Shown here: one piece after another, positions 18,154 to 26,483 of the stretch
How positions within the stretch are numbered: the first letter of the stretch is position 1
How the letters are laid out: each line of letters begins with the position of its first letter
Source: Nitrospirota bacterium
Lineage (GTDB): Bacteria; Nitrospirota; Thermodesulfovibrionia; Thermodesulfovibrionales; JdFR-88
Assembly: GCA_021788025.1 (NCBI GenBank)
Contig: JAJYLE010000003.1
Span: 1 to 43,752 of the forward strand
DNA: 43,752 nucleotides
Direction of reading: 5' to 3'
Translations under genes and position numbers: made by a program
The notes under the pieces: generated by a model
Seen by the model: the letters and a program-made list of their open reading frames with translations, nothing else
Told to the model about the DNA's origin: nothing
Database searches by the model: none

Positions 18154-18159
18154 ATTATA
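18154..18159 (-). promoter_or_regulatory. Candidate -10 element of the NtrC-family gene
   Basis: A perfect TATAAT on the minus strand, 8 nt before the ATG at 18145. No Shine-Dalgarno and no clear -35. The predicted leader is 0-2 nt. Confidence 0.55.
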
Positions 18160-18211
18160 ACATGCAACCTTAAGATAACGTCTTAAACTCGCCGGAACAG
18201 ACAGCCACGGT

Positions 18212-18217
18212 TATAAT
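18212..18217 (+). promoter_or_regulatory. Candidate -10 element of ppx
   Basis: A perfect TATAAT, 5 nt before the ppx ATG at 18223, with no Shine-Dalgarno. It is divergent from the TATAAT of the NtrC-family gene about 55 bp away, so this short gap carries two back-to-back leaderless-type promoters. Confidence 0.55.
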
Positions 18218-18222
18218 ACGCG

Positions 18223-19137
18223 ATGAAGGTTTTTGCCTCCATAGACGTAGGCTCCAACTCCGTCCGCATGCTGATAGCCGGGAAGGAAGATGGCGAAATT
18301 AAGCGGCTGCGTTATGAAAGGCGCACCACTCGGCTGGCGAAAGGGTTTCCCGGCGGAAACCAGATAAGCCTGGAAAACGCTGAACTCACGGCAAAAGCCC
18401 TGCGCGAGTATTTGGAAGTATTGTCCGGATACCAGTTGGAGGGTTTCAGGGCTGTGGGCACAAGCGCGCTCAGGGAGGCCGTGAACGGCCGGGAGATTAC
18501 TGAATATCTTGAGCGTGAGGCCGGATTTAAAATCGATGTTATATGCGTTGAAGAAGAGGCCAGGCTTTCGGCCAAAGGCGTTACAGGGTTTCTTGATATA
18601 AACACCGCCATGATACTGGATATCGGAGGAGGCAGCACGGAATGGATTATCTGGAGCGGCAGGAAACTGGTTAAAAGCGGCAGCATACCTGTTGGCGTAG
18701 TAAAACTGGCCGGGATGTGCGCTCCGCCGGGGTTTCCCTGCCCCAAGGCCATTGCCTCAATAGAAGACGCATCAGCCCGGATAATATCCAAAACCGGCAG
18801 TTATGAGAAAGGCGCGTTCGTGCTCACCGGCGGCACTGCAAGCACGCTTGCCATGGTGGACCTTGCGCTGGAATCCTATAATCACGGGCTTGTGCAAGGC
18901 CACAGGGTAAATATGGACAGGCTCCATGAAATTTACGGAATGATAGACCGCACCCCGGTCACTGAAAGGGACAGAATCAAAGGGCTTCCGGCAGACAGGG
19001 CAGACTTGATAATGCCCGGTGTCAGCCTTACAATTAATATAATGGTTGCTGGCGGATTCCGGGAGTTGACCGTAAGCGGCACAGGGCTGCCGGAAGGGAT
19101 AATTTTGGAGTTGACGGGGGGCTTGAATGAATATTAA
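18223..19137 (+). CDS. ppx: Ppx/GppA-family phosphatase
   Basis: Member of the exopolyphosphatase/guanosine pentaphosphate phosphohydrolase family in the actin-like ATPase superfamily. Motifs: ASIDVGSNSVRMLI (phosphate 1), VGTSALREA, the catalytic-acid region VICVEEEARLSAKGV, LDIGGGSTEWI (phosphate 2) and FVLTGGTASTLAMV. At 304 aa it is the short two-domain form without the C-terminal HD-type domain of E. coli Ppx. Substrate (polyP or pppGpp) cannot be decided from sequence. It leads a tightly overlapping plus-strand run and overlaps the diguanylate cyclase gene by 11 nt, which suggests a joint stress or second-messenger role. Confidence 0.9.
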   Translation: MKVFASIDVGSNSVRMLIAGKEDGEIKRLRYERRTTRLAKGFPGGNQISLENAELTAKALREYLEVLSGYQLEGFRAVGTSALREAVNGREITEYLEREAGFKIDVICVEEEARLSAKGVTGFLDINTAMILDIGGGSTEWIIWSGRKLVKSGSIPVGVVKLAGMCAPPGFPCPKAIASIEDASARIISKTGSYEKGAFVLTGGTASTLAMVDLALESYNHGLVQGHRVNMDRLHEIYGMIDRTPVTERDRIKGLPADRADLIMPGVSLTINIMVAGGFRELTVSGTGLPEGIILELTGGLNEY

Positions 19138-20497
19138 ATGGTTTTTTAAACACCCCCAAACATCCCACTGCCCGGATTTGGTGCGGGAACCGATGCTCCT
19201 GCTCAATTCGTCCGGCCGGATTCTAGATCTTAACGACTCAATTGCGCTTGCCCTGAACGCCGGCAAGGAAGACCTCATGGGCGCAAATGCAGACTCGGTT
19301 CCGGGGCTTGCCCCTCTTCTACCTGGTATGGAACGGGCCTTTAAAGGCAACATGGCTGTCACCGCCCCGGAACAGATAAAACTTGGCAACCGGATATACA
19401 GGCCCACGGTTTATCCTCTGGACCAGAACGGCGAAAGCGAAAAACAGACCAGCGCTTTCGGACTGGTGCTTCAGGACATCACGGAGTACGTAAACCTGGA
19501 AGAGGAGCTTGTAAAGCGCAACCGGCTTTTGATGGCGATAAATACCATCTCCACGGTTTTTTTGTATTCCAATATAGCATCACTGTTTGACGTACTCCAC
19601 GACAAGATACTGCTTGTCACCGGGATGGATTTCTGCTGGACTGTTGTAAGGGAAAAGGAGGGGTTTGCCGCAAGGGGCATGCGCGGCCTTTCAAGGAACC
19701 TGAGGGCCAGGCTCGATTCCGGCGCGCTGGATATATTCCACCAGAGCATAATGGACTCCGGCGAGCCCTTTACCGTTATTGAGGGGCCGGAAGTGAGGAA
19801 TTACGAATTTTTTGAAAAGGACGGCATCGCCACCCTGGTGGCCCAGCCTCTTTCAATCGGGCCTGATAAGGTTGGGGTGCTTGTAATGGGCAGCCGCACA
19901 GAGGCGGACCTGGGGTTCGACATGGCCTCGCTTATAAACCTGATAGGCAACCATGTTTCGCTTATCATGGAAAAGGTAAGGCTTTATGAGGAATCCGAGC
20001 GCCTCGCCATAACGGACGCCCTGACGGGCCTTTTCAATATCAGGCATTTTTACGACTCGCTTGCGCACGAGATTGCAAGGGCCAGGCGCTACGGCGAGTC
20101 CTTTTCCATTTCCATATTCGACATAGACGATTTCAAGAACATAAACGACACCTTCGGCCACCAGGCAGGAGATGAGGTGCTAAGGACCGTGGCATCGGCA
20201 ATGAAAAGCATTTCCAGAGAGGTGGACCTTGTGGCACGGTACGGAGGAGAGGAATTTGTTATAATTCTTCCTAACACATCCAAGCAGGAGGCGTTCAGGC
20301 AGGCCGCCAGAGTGAAGGACGGAATCGAGGCCGAGACCTACCTGTCAGGCAAGACCAAAGTCTTCGTAAGCGGGGGGGTTGCGTCCTTCCCCGGCGACGC
20401 CACGGATGAAAAAGGTCTTTTATACGCTGCGGATATGGCCCTTTATGAGGCCAAGTCACTCGGCAAAAGACAAATAAGGCTTGCGGGAGTCAGCTGA
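19127..20497 (+). CDS. Diguanylate cyclase with PAS-like and GAF-like sensor domains
   Basis: Makes cyclic di-GMP from two GTP. The N-terminal region (about residues 20-125) looks PAS-like (EPMLLLNSSGRILDLNDS..., ending QDITEYVNLEEEL), followed by a GAF-like region (about 135-285). The GGDEF domain has GGEEF at 373-377 and the upstream ITDALTGLFNIRHFY and FSISIFDIDDFKNINDTFGHQAGDEVL. An RxxD inhibitory site (R364-E-V-D367) sits exactly five residues before GGEEF, so product inhibition is expected. No membrane segments, hence cytosolic. It starts 11 nt inside ppx with a G-rich Shine-Dalgarno and stops 1 nt before the korB start. Confidence 0.93.
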   Translation: MNIKWFFKHPQTSHCPDLVREPMLLLNSSGRILDLNDSIALALNAGKEDLMGANADSVPGLAPLLPGMERAFKGNMAVTAPEQIKLGNRIYRPTVYPLDQNGESEKQTSAFGLVLQDITEYVNLEEELVKRNRLLMAINTISTVFLYSNIASLFDVLHDKILLVTGMDFCWTVVREKEGFAARGMRGLSRNLRARLDSGALDIFHQSIMDSGEPFTVIEGPEVRNYEFFEKDGIATLVAQPLSIGPDKVGVLVMGSRTEADLGFDMASLINLIGNHVSLIMEKVRLYEESERLAITDALTGLFNIRHFYDSLAHEIARARRYGESFSISIFDIDDFKNINDTFGHQAGDEVLRTVASAMKSISREVDLVARYGGEEFVIILPNTSKQEAFRQAARVKDGIEAETYLSGKTKVFVSGGVASFPGDATDEKGLLYAADMALYEAKSLGKRQIRLAGVS

Positions 20498-20498
20498 T

Positions 20499-21257
20499 TT
20501 GAAAAAAGTGTTCGGAAGACCGCGCGCCCTTAAAGAAGGCGTCCGGTTCCATTATTGCCCCGGCTGCGGCCACAGCATCCTGCACAGGATTGTGGCGGAG
20601 TGCGTGGACGAACTGGGCATCCGGGAGCGCGCTATCGGAATAGCCCCGGTAGGGTGCGCTGTTTATGCCTACGACTATTTCGATTTCGATATGATAGAGG
20701 TCCCTCACGGCAGGCCGCCAGCCGCGGCAACCGGGTTGAAACGCGTTCTGCCAGACAGGATTTTGATCTCTTACCAGGGCGACGGGGATCTGGCTGCCAT
20801 AGGCACAGCGGAGATAGTGCACGCCGCCAACCGCGGAGAAAATATAACTGTAATATTTGTAAATAACGCCATATACGGCATGACCGGCGGACAGATGGCC
20901 CCAACTACAATACTTGGGCAGAAGACCACCACAACGCCTCTTGGCCGCCAGGCGGGACCAGCCGGTTATCCGCTTAAAGTATGCGAGCTCCTGGCCGCCC
21001 TGGATGCCCCGGCCTTTATTGCAAGGAGTTCAGTAGACAATCCCAAAAACGTGGCCGCCACCAAGAAACTTATAAAACAGGCCCTTCAATATCAGATAGA
21101 CGGCAGGGGATTCTCCATGGTTGAGGTGTTATCCCCCTGCCCAACAGACTGGAAGCTCTCTCCGTCCGAATCCCTCAAGTGGATTTCAGGCCCATTAATG
21201 GAAGTTTTCCCCACGGGCATATTCAGGGACAAATATCAGGGAAAAGATGTCTCCTGA
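20499..21257 (+). CDS. korB: 2-oxoacid:ferredoxin oxidoreductase, beta subunit (KorB-like)
   Basis: Thiamine-diphosphate-binding beta subunit of a 2-oxoglutarate or branched 2-oxoacid:ferredoxin oxidoreductase. The N-terminus has HYCPGCGH. The TPP/Mg motif is YQGDGDLAAIGTAEIVHAANRGENITVIFVNN, then AIYGMTGGQMAPTT and VEVLSPCPTDW, all typical of KorB/VorB. The start was chosen as TTG at 20499, 9 nt after GGGAG; the ORF-track TTG at 20481 lies inside the preceding gene and has no better Shine-Dalgarno. 252 aa. It overlaps korC by 11 nt. The alpha subunit (korA) that should precede it is absent; the gene before it is the diguanylate cyclase. Confidence 0.92.
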   Translation: MKKVFGRPRALKEGVRFHYCPGCGHSILHRIVAECVDELGIRERAIGIAPVGCAVYAYDYFDFDMIEVPHGRPPAAATGLKRVLPDRILISYQGDGDLAAIGTAEIVHAANRGENITVIFVNNAIYGMTGGQMAPTTILGQKTTTTPLGRQAGPAGYPLKVCELLAALDAPAFIARSSVDNPKNVAATKKLIKQALQYQIDGRGFSMVEVLSPCPTDWKLSPSESLKWISGPLMEVFPTGIFRDKYQGKDVS

Positions 21258-21828
21258 ATCCTCGCGCTGCGGACAGGCGGCAAATGACAACACACGGGCG
21301 GTGCTGCTGGCCGGTTCCGGCGGGCAGGGGATTCTGTTTGCCGGGAAGCTCCTTGCACAGGCCGCGCTGGACGAAGATAAAAACGTTACATGGTTCCCCT
21401 CTTACGGGGCCGAGGTAAGAGGAGGCACGGCAAACTGCACTGTGGTTATTTCCGGCGGGCAGATAGGCTCCCCGATTGTGGGCTACCCTGACGTGCTTGT
21501 GATCTTAAACAACGCCTCGCTAAACAGGTTTACCCCAAGGCTGAAGCCAGGAGGGGCGCTTATAGTCAATACATCATTGATAGATGAAGCGGCCGCAAAA
21601 GAGACAGGCAAAATCTTTCTGGGAGTGCCGGCAGGCGGTATTGCACTGAAGCTGGGCGATACCCTGGCCGCAAATATGGTGATGCTTGGGGCTGCCGCGC
21701 GGGAGGCCGCCCTCTGCGGGCTGGATGCGCTTAAAAACGCGCTCCGGGAACTGGCCGCGGGCAAAAAGGCACTGCTGGAATTGAATCTGAAAGCGCTTGA
21801 CGAGGGTTGGAATTACCGTGCCGGTTAG
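21247..21828 (+). CDS. korC: 2-oxoacid:ferredoxin oxidoreductase, gamma subunit (KorC-like)
   Basis: Gamma subunit partner of KorB. The 193-aa sequence shows LLAGSGGQGILFAGKLLAQAA near the N-terminus, then WFPSYGAEVRGGTANCTVVIS and GYPDVLVILNNASLNRF, the classical POR/KOR gamma signature. An N-terminal stretch of about 17 residues precedes the domain. It starts 11 nt inside korB and is itself overlapped by 11 nt by the GNAT gene. With KorA it would oxidise a 2-oxoacid plus CoA to acyl-CoA, reducing ferredoxin. Confidence 0.92.
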   Translation: MSPESSRCGQAANDNTRAVLLAGSGGQGILFAGKLLAQAALDEDKNVTWFPSYGAEVRGGTANCTVVISGGQIGSPIVGYPDVLVILNNASLNRFTPRLKPGGALIVNTSLIDEAAAKETGKIFLGVPAGGIALKLGDTLAANMVMLGAAAREAALCGLDALKNALRELAAGKKALLELNLKALDEGWNYRAG

Positions 21829-22276
21829 GAAAGCGCTAGTCCCGGAGATAAAGCAGGTGCATCTGCTTATAAACGAGTTTGCCCGACACTATGAGATGCT
21901 TCCAAGGAGCCTTTCAGACCTCTATGCCCATGTAAGGGACATCTTCGTCTTTGAAAAAGGCGGGAAAATACTGGGCGTTTGCGCCCTGCATGTCCTTTGG
22001 GACGATCTGGCCGAGATACGTTCCCTTGCCGTCAAGGAAGGCCACCAGAGAAAAGGTATAGGCGAGGCCCTAGTAAGAAAGTGTGTTTCCGAGGCCGGCA
22101 AGCTGGGGGTCCCTAAAGTGTTTGCTCTCACATACGTGCCTGAGTTCTTCAATAAACTTGGGTTCGAGGAGATAAAGCGGTCCAGGCTGCCTAAAAGGAT
22201 TTGGGGCGACTGCATCAATTGCCATAAATTCCCGGACTGCGACGAGCACGCGCTGATAAAGGTGATTGGGGAATAA
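21818..22276 (+). CDS. GNAT N-acetyltransferase, ArgA-like
   Basis: Single-domain GNAT acetyltransferase resembling the stand-alone N-acetylglutamate synthases found outside enterobacteria. The acetyl-CoA loop is visible as IRSLAVKEGHQRKGIGEALVRKC (Q/RxxGxG/A). The C-terminus has CINCHKFPDCDEHALIKV, the Cys-rich tail typical of this ArgA-like subgroup. The start chosen is GTG at 21818 (GAGGG 11 nt upstream, 11-nt overlap with korC, 152 aa); the ORF-track TTG at 21797 would add seven residues that do not fit the family. An arginine-synthesis role fits the link to 2-oxoglutarate metabolism but is inference; other amine acceptors are possible. Confidence 0.8.
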   Translation: MPVRKALVPEIKQVHLLINEFARHYEMLPRSLSDLYAHVRDIFVFEKGGKILGVCALHVLWDDLAEIRSLAVKEGHQRKGIGEALVRKCVSEAGKLGVPKVFALTYVPEFFNKLGFEEIKRSRLPKRIWGDCINCHKFPDCDEHALIKVIGE

Positions 22277-22926
22277 TGCTGAAAATCGGCGTCCTGGCCT
22301 CCGGCAGAGGGTCCAACTTCCAGGCCGTGCTGGATGCCATAAAGGCCGGGAAAATAAAGTCTGAAATAAAAGTCCTGATAAGCGACAAGGCCAATGCCTT
22401 CGCGCTTGAAAGGGCGAAACAAAACGGCATAGAGGCCCTCCATATAAGCGCTAAGGCTTTCCCTTCCATGGACGAATATTTCGTGGCCGTTGCTGAGGAA
22501 CTGAAAAAAAGAGATATAGGGCTGGTGCTTCTGGCGGGTTTCATGCGGATTGTAAGGCGGCCGCTTCTGGATGCCTTCCCATGGAAGGTGATGAATATTC
22601 ACCCTGCCCTCCTGCCGTCTTTCCCGGGGCTGCACGGGCAGCAGCAGGCAGTGGATTACGGGGCAAGGATTTCGGGCTGCACCGTCCACTTTGTGGATGC
22701 CGGAATGGATACCGGCCCTGTGATAATCCAGGCAGCCGTGGCCTGCAACGCAGATGACACGGAAGACACATTGTCTGAAAGGATTCTCAAATATGAGCAT
22801 ATCATATATCCAGAGGCAGTAAGGCTCTTTGCCGAGGGCAGACTGGATGTAAAGGGCAGGAAGGTTTTCATAAAAGACAGCAGACCGTATCCCACGGACG
22901 CAATCATCAACCCGCCTGTTGAATAA
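22276..22926 (+). CDS. purN: Phosphoribosylglycinamide formyltransferase
   Basis: Third step of purine synthesis: transfers a formyl group from 10-formyl-THF to GAR. The N-terminus has IGVLASGRGSNFQAVLDAI, and the active site shows MNIHPALLPSFPGLHGQQQAVDYG with the catalytic Asn and His, followed by SGCTVHFVDAGMDTGPVI with the catalytic Asp. 216 aa, slightly longer than E. coli PurN at the C-terminus. Its ATG shares one base with the TAA of the GNAT gene (TAATG). It is last in the overlapping run that begins with ppx. Confidence 0.95.
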   Translation: MLKIGVLASGRGSNFQAVLDAIKAGKIKSEIKVLISDKANAFALERAKQNGIEALHISAKAFPSMDEYFVAVAEELKKRDIGLVLLAGFMRIVRRPLLDAFPWKVMNIHPALLPSFPGLHGQQQAVDYGARISGCTVHFVDAGMDTGPVIIQAAVACNADDTEDTLSERILKYEHIIYPEAVRLFAEGRLDVKGRKVFIKDSRPYPTDAIINPPVE

Positions 22927-22960
22927 GCAGTAAATTACGCATCTCCTAATTCCGTTCCGG

Positions 22961-22989
22961 TTGTCATCGGCATATCCTTGTGTTAACTT
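22961..22989 (+). promoter_or_regulatory. Promoter of pyk, leaderless
   Basis: TTGTCA, a 17-bp spacer, then TAACTT, which ends 6 nt before the pyk ATG at 22996. The predicted start site falls on the A of the ATG. There is no Shine-Dalgarno. Confidence 0.55.
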
Positions 22990-22995
22990 TATCTC

Positions 22996-24405
22996 ATGCA
23001 AAGGAAAGCAAAAATAATCTGTACCATCGGGCCTGTCACGATCAGCGGAGCGATGATCAGAGGTCTTATAAAAAGCGGCATGAATGTGGCGCGCCTGAAT
23101 TTTTCACACGGCACGCACGCCTTTCATGAGGAAGCGGTGAAGACTATCCGGCATGAGTCCGCCAGGCTGAAAAAGAATGTGGCGATAATGCTCGACTTGC
23201 AGGGCATCAAAATCCGCCTGGGCACCCTGCGCGGCGGGCAGGTAGAGCTGAAAAAAGGCCACGTCGTAACCATAAGGAAAGGCGGAGGGCCCGGAGATGA
23301 AAACACGATATACATCAGGTATCCGCACCTGATAGAGGCATCCGAAGAGGGCCAGCGCGTACTGTTAAGCGACGGCCTCATAGAATTGCAGATAACGGAA
23401 AAGGGGACTGATTACCTGACAGCATCAGTAAAGACCGGCGGCATCCTGAAAGAAAAAAAAGGCGTGAACCTGCCGGGGCTCAAACCGCTGGATGTCTCCT
23501 TCACCAAAAAAGACGAAGCGGACCTCCTCTTCGGCCTTAAAATGGGGATAGATTACGTTGCCCTCTCCTTCGTGCGCACCGGCAGCGACGTGCTTGCGTT
23601 GAAGGAATTCCTTAAAAGGCAAAACGCCAACGGACTGCCGGTAATAGCGAAGATAGAAACCCCGCAGGCGATCAGAAATCTGGATGAGATATTGCCGCTG
23701 GTTGACGGGATCATGGTGGCCAGGGGTGACCTTGGCGTGGAGATACCGCCGGAGAACGTTCCTGTGGCGCAAAAGTCCATTGTGGAAAAGGCCAACAGGG
23801 CGGGAAAATTCGTCATCATCGCTACGGAGATGCTGGAGAGCATGACCGAGCGCCCCCGCCCCACCAGGGCCGAAACAACAGATGTGTCAAATGCCATACT
23901 GGATGGCGCGGACGCGGTGATGCTGTCACAGGAGACATCGGTGGGGAAATACCCGCTTGAGGCCGCCGGCATGATGGGCAGGATCATAGAGGAAACGGAG
24001 CTGTCACTGCCGATAATAAGCCGCTACCAGCAGAAAGGGACGTTCTCGGAGGCTGTGGCGCGGGCGGCAACCGACGCCGCACATAGCGTAAAGGCCAAAT
24101 ACATCATAGCGTTTACCCAGTCCGGCTCCACTGCGCGGCTTATCTCCATGCTCCGCCCGGATACTGAAATAATCGCTTTCAGCCCCTCAGAGCACGTGCT
24201 CAGGCGCATGGCGTTGTGCTGGGGTGTGCGTGCCCGCAAAATAAAAAAATTAAAGAGCATGGACGCCCAGTTCAAAGAAGTGGAAAAAGCCCTGGTATCC
24301 GAGAGGCTGGCAAAAACAGGCGATATAATCGTTATAACAGCAGGCGTGCCGAACCAGCAAGGCACTACCCGCCTGATGAAGCTGCACGTAATAGGAAAAG
24401 AATAA
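22996..24405 (+). CDS. pyk: Pyruvate kinase
   Basis: Last step of glycolysis: phosphoenolpyruvate plus ADP gives pyruvate plus ATP. Motifs: KIICTIGPVTISG at the N-terminus, GMNVARLNFSHGTH, MLDLQGIKIRLG, PVIAKIETPQAIRNLDEIL (with the catalytic Lys), VDGIMVARGDLGVEIP and TRAETTDVSNAILDGADAVMLSQETSVGKYP. The C-terminal domain ends GTTRLMKLHVIGKE. 469 aa, normal for bacterial enzymes. The gap to purN (69 bp) holds its own promoter, so it is a separate unit. It is convergent with rnhB. Confidence 0.97.
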   Translation: MQRKAKIICTIGPVTISGAMIRGLIKSGMNVARLNFSHGTHAFHEEAVKTIRHESARLKKNVAIMLDLQGIKIRLGTLRGGQVELKKGHVVTIRKGGGPGDENTIYIRYPHLIEASEEGQRVLLSDGLIELQITEKGTDYLTASVKTGGILKEKKGVNLPGLKPLDVSFTKKDEADLLFGLKMGIDYVALSFVRTGSDVLALKEFLKRQNANGLPVIAKIETPQAIRNLDEILPLVDGIMVARGDLGVEIPPENVPVAQKSIVEKANRAGKFVIIATEMLESMTERPRPTRAETTDVSNAILDGADAVMLSQETSVGKYPLEAAGMMGRIIEETELSLPIISRYQQKGTFSEAVARAATDAAHSVKAKYIIAFTQSGSTARLISMLRPDTEIIAFSPSEHVLRRMALCWGVRARKIKKLKSMDAQFKEVEKALVSERLAKTGDIIVITAGVPNQQGTTRLMKLHVIGKE

Positions 24406-24428
24406 AACCCCGCCCCGCCATAAATCGG

Positions 24429-25052
24429 TCAGCTGGCATCAAAAGGCAGTTCCAGCGTCAGGACATGATTAAATGTTTTCCTGTGAATAGGACAGGGGCC
24501 AAGCTTGCTTACAATCTCCATGTGCTCCCGCGTACAATAGCCCTTGTGCCTGTCAAAACCATATTCGGGATAAAGCTTGTGATAATACGCCATCAGCCTG
24601 TCCCTGATGTATTTGGCCACAACGGAAGCGGCCGCTATGGAAGCGCTATGTAACTCGCCCTTGATTATGGAGACCTGCTCCACAGGCACTTCAGGGAGTT
24701 TTACGGCATCGATAAGCAGAAGGTCCGGCTTTTCGTTAAGATGCTCCAGCGCCCTTCGCATAGCCAGCCTGGAGGCCTGGTAAATATTTATATTCTCGAT
24801 GGTCTCAACGTCCGCTATGCCCACGCCTACGTCAATAGCGGAAGCAATGACCCTTTCGAAAATCCGCTTCCTGTCTTTTTCCGGGATCAGCTTGGAGTCC
24901 CGCAGGCCCTTAATAACCCTGCCTTCAGGCAGAACAGCCGCGGCGGCCACAACGGGCCCGGCCAGAGGGCCGCGGCCTGCCTCGTCCAGCCCGGCTATCC
25001 TGGCAAAACCCCTGGCCCTGAATGAATTATCGTAGCTGTAAAGGCCGGCCAC
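24429..25052 (-). CDS. rnhB: Ribonuclease HII
   Basis: Removes RNA from RNA-DNA hybrids and misincorporated ribonucleotides. The active-site acidic residues are visible in IAGLDEAGRGPLAGPVVAAAAVLP (Asp and Glu), in LLLIDAVKLP (Asp) and in ASVVAKYIRDRLM (Asp). HKGYCTREH is the conserved C-terminal segment. 207 aa from a GTG start with a weak GGCGAG upstream. It is the last gene of rpsP-khpA-trmD-rplS-rnhB, a common bacterial order. Confidence 0.95.
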   Translation of the reverse strand: MAGLYSYDNSFRARGFARIAGLDEAGRGPLAGPVVAAAAVLPEGRVIKGLRDSKLIPEKDRKRIFERVIASAIDVGVGIADVETIENINIYQASRLAMRRALEHLNEKPDLLLIDAVKLPEVPVEQVSIIKGELHSASIAAASVVAKYIRDRLMAYYHKLYPEYGFDRHKGYCTREHMEIVSKLGPCPIHRKTFNHVLTLELPFDAS

Positions 25053-25078
25053 AGCTCGCCGCCCGGATGGGAACCGGC

Positions 25079-25429
25079 TTACGCCTTTACCGCCTTCCTC
25101 TCCTTGAGCCTGGCGGCCTTGCCTTTTTTCTCCCTCAGGTAATAGAGCTTGGCCCGCCTGACAACGCCCTGCCTCAGTACTTTTATGCTCTCGATAAAAG
25201 GCGAATGGACCGGGAATATCCTTTCCACGCCCACGCCGAAAGATATCTTCCTTATAGTGAATGTCTCCCTGATGCCGCCATTTTTCCTGGCGATAACCAC
25301 GCCCTCAAAGGGCTGGATCCTTTCCTTGTCGCCCTCTTTTACCTTGGCCATTATACGGACGGTGTCGCCAATCTGGAACCGGGGGACCTCCCTTTTAAAC
25401 CCTTCCTCTATCGAATTAATCATGTCCAT
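25079..25429 (-). CDS. rplS: 50S ribosomal protein L19
   Basis: Ribosomal protein at the 30S-50S interface. The family core is plain: [38 protein letters not shown]-type sequence (here [10 protein letters not shown]...), then [46 protein letters not shown]. 116 aa. It has a strong Shine-Dalgarno, GGAGG with 6-nt spacing, inside the trmD 3' end, and overlaps trmD by 14 nt. Confidence 0.97.
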   Translation of the reverse strand: MDMINSIEEGFKREVPRFQIGDTVRIMAKVKEGDKERIQPFEGVVIARKNGGIRETFTIRKISFGVGVERIFPVHSPFIESIKVLRQGVVRRAKLYYLREKKGKAARLKERKAVKA

Positions 25430-26162
25430 ATTCTTCCTCCTTTATTTCCTTTAACAATTTCATGTCCTGCGCCGACAGCGTCTCCTTTTCCAGGAGCTCC
25501 GGCCTGCGGGCCAGCGTTCTTTTCAGGGCCTGTTTCCGCCTCCACCGGGCAATCTCCGCATGATTGCCTGAAAGCAGCGCTTCCGGCACCTTCATCCCCA
25601 TCCACTCTGCCGGCCTTGTGTAATGGGGAAAATCAAGCGTCCCGGCCTGGAAAGACTCCTCCGCGCTGGATTCCTCATCACCCAGCGCGCCGGGTATCAG
25701 CCTGACGACGGCGTCTATTATAACCAAAGCCGGCAACTCTCCGCCAGTTAATACATAATCCCCGATGGAGAGCTCGTCGTCAACCAGCGACAACACCCTT
25801 TCGTCCACCCCCTCATACCTGCCGGCCAGAAAAAGCAGCCTTCCGGAGTCCAGGGCCAGCCCCTTAGCCTCCGCCTGCGTAAAAACCCTGCCCTGCGGGC
25901 TCATAAGTATTACCCTTGTGGGCACGCCATCGGATTTAACGTGCTCTACCGCCCTGAAGAGCGGCTCGGGCTTCATCACCATCCCCGGGCCTCCGCCGTA
26001 AGGGTAATCGTCCACCACTTTATGCCTGCCTTCGGCAAAGTCCCTCTGGTTAAACACGCCGAAACGGACAAGCCCTTTATCGGCAGCCCTTTTCATTATG
26101 CTCATCCCGAAATAAGCATGGAAAAGCTCCGGAAAGATGGTAACTACGGCAAAACTTTTCAT
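25416..26162 (-). CDS. trmD: tRNA (guanine-N1)-methyltransferase TrmD
   Basis: Methylates G37 of tRNAs reading CNN codons and prevents frameshifting. SPOUT trefoil-knot residues are visible: [29 protein letters not shown]-type [13 protein letters not shown], and [21 protein letters not shown]. The N-terminus is the typical [16 protein letters not shown]. 248 aa. It sits after khpA with 67 bp between them, where many genomes have rimM; here that gap holds a strong hairpin instead. No Shine-Dalgarno precedes the ATG; the upstream TTTATTTAATAATG is AT-rich and might supply a -10. Confidence 0.96.
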   Translation of the reverse strand: MKSFAVVTIFPELFHAYFGMSIMKRAADKGLVRFGVFNQRDFAEGRHKVVDDYPYGGGPGMVMKPEPLFRAVEHVKSDGVPTRVILMSPQGRVFTQAEAKGLALDSGRLLFLAGRYEGVDERVLSLVDDELSIGDYVLTGGELPALVIIDAVVRLIPGALGDEESSAEESFQAGTLDFPHYTRPAEWMGMKVPEALLSGNHAEIARWRRKQALKRTLARRPELLEKETLSAQDMKLLKEIKEEEYGHD

Positions 26163-26175
26163 TATTAAATAAATT

Positions 26176-26203
26176 CAGGGGGTTTCAGTTAAAAAACCCC
26201 CTG
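26176..26203 (-). terminator. Strong hairpin between khpA and trmD
   Basis: A perfect 10-bp inverted repeat (CAGGGGGTTT / AAACCCCCTG) with an 8-nt loop. On the minus strand it is followed by AATTTATTTAAT, moderately U-rich. It could be a partial terminator or attenuator separating rpsP-khpA from trmD-rplS-rnhB, or an mRNA processing or stability element. It stands at the usual position of rimM. Confidence 0.6.
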
Positions 26204-26229
26204 ACAGGTATTGCTTTTTGTAATGGCGG

Positions 26230-26460
26230 CTATTCCAGTATTTCCAGCACGCACCGCTTTCCGATCTTGGTGCCGGCCGCGCTTAGTATAGTCCTCATGG
26301 CGCGCGCCGTCTTGCCTTGCTTCCCTATTACCTTGCCAAGATCGTTGTTGTCCACCCTAAGCTCGAAGACCGTGGTTCTCTCCCCTTCCACCTCGGTTAC
26401 AGCTACGCTTTCCGGCTTATCCACCAGCGCCTTCGCCATCGCCTCGATCAAAGCTTTCAT
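26230..26460 (-). CDS. khpA: KH-domain RNA-binding protein KhpA (YlqC)
   Basis: A 76-aa single KH domain protein encoded after rpsP in many bacteria; it binds RNA, often with KhpB. The hallmark GxxG loop is [22 protein letters not shown]. It lies 23 nt downstream of rpsP. Confidence 0.93.
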   Translation of the reverse strand: MKALIEAMAKALVDKPESVAVTEVEGERTTVFELRVDNNDLGKVIGKQGKTARAMRTILSAAGTKIGKRCVLEILE

Positions 26461-26483
26461 GGATCAGATGCCCCCCGCCGGCA

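Noticed and set aside
21922-23001. 359-aa minus-strand ORF
   Set aside because: Lies antisense to the GNAT gene and purN, both well supported; the translation looks like non-coding frame.
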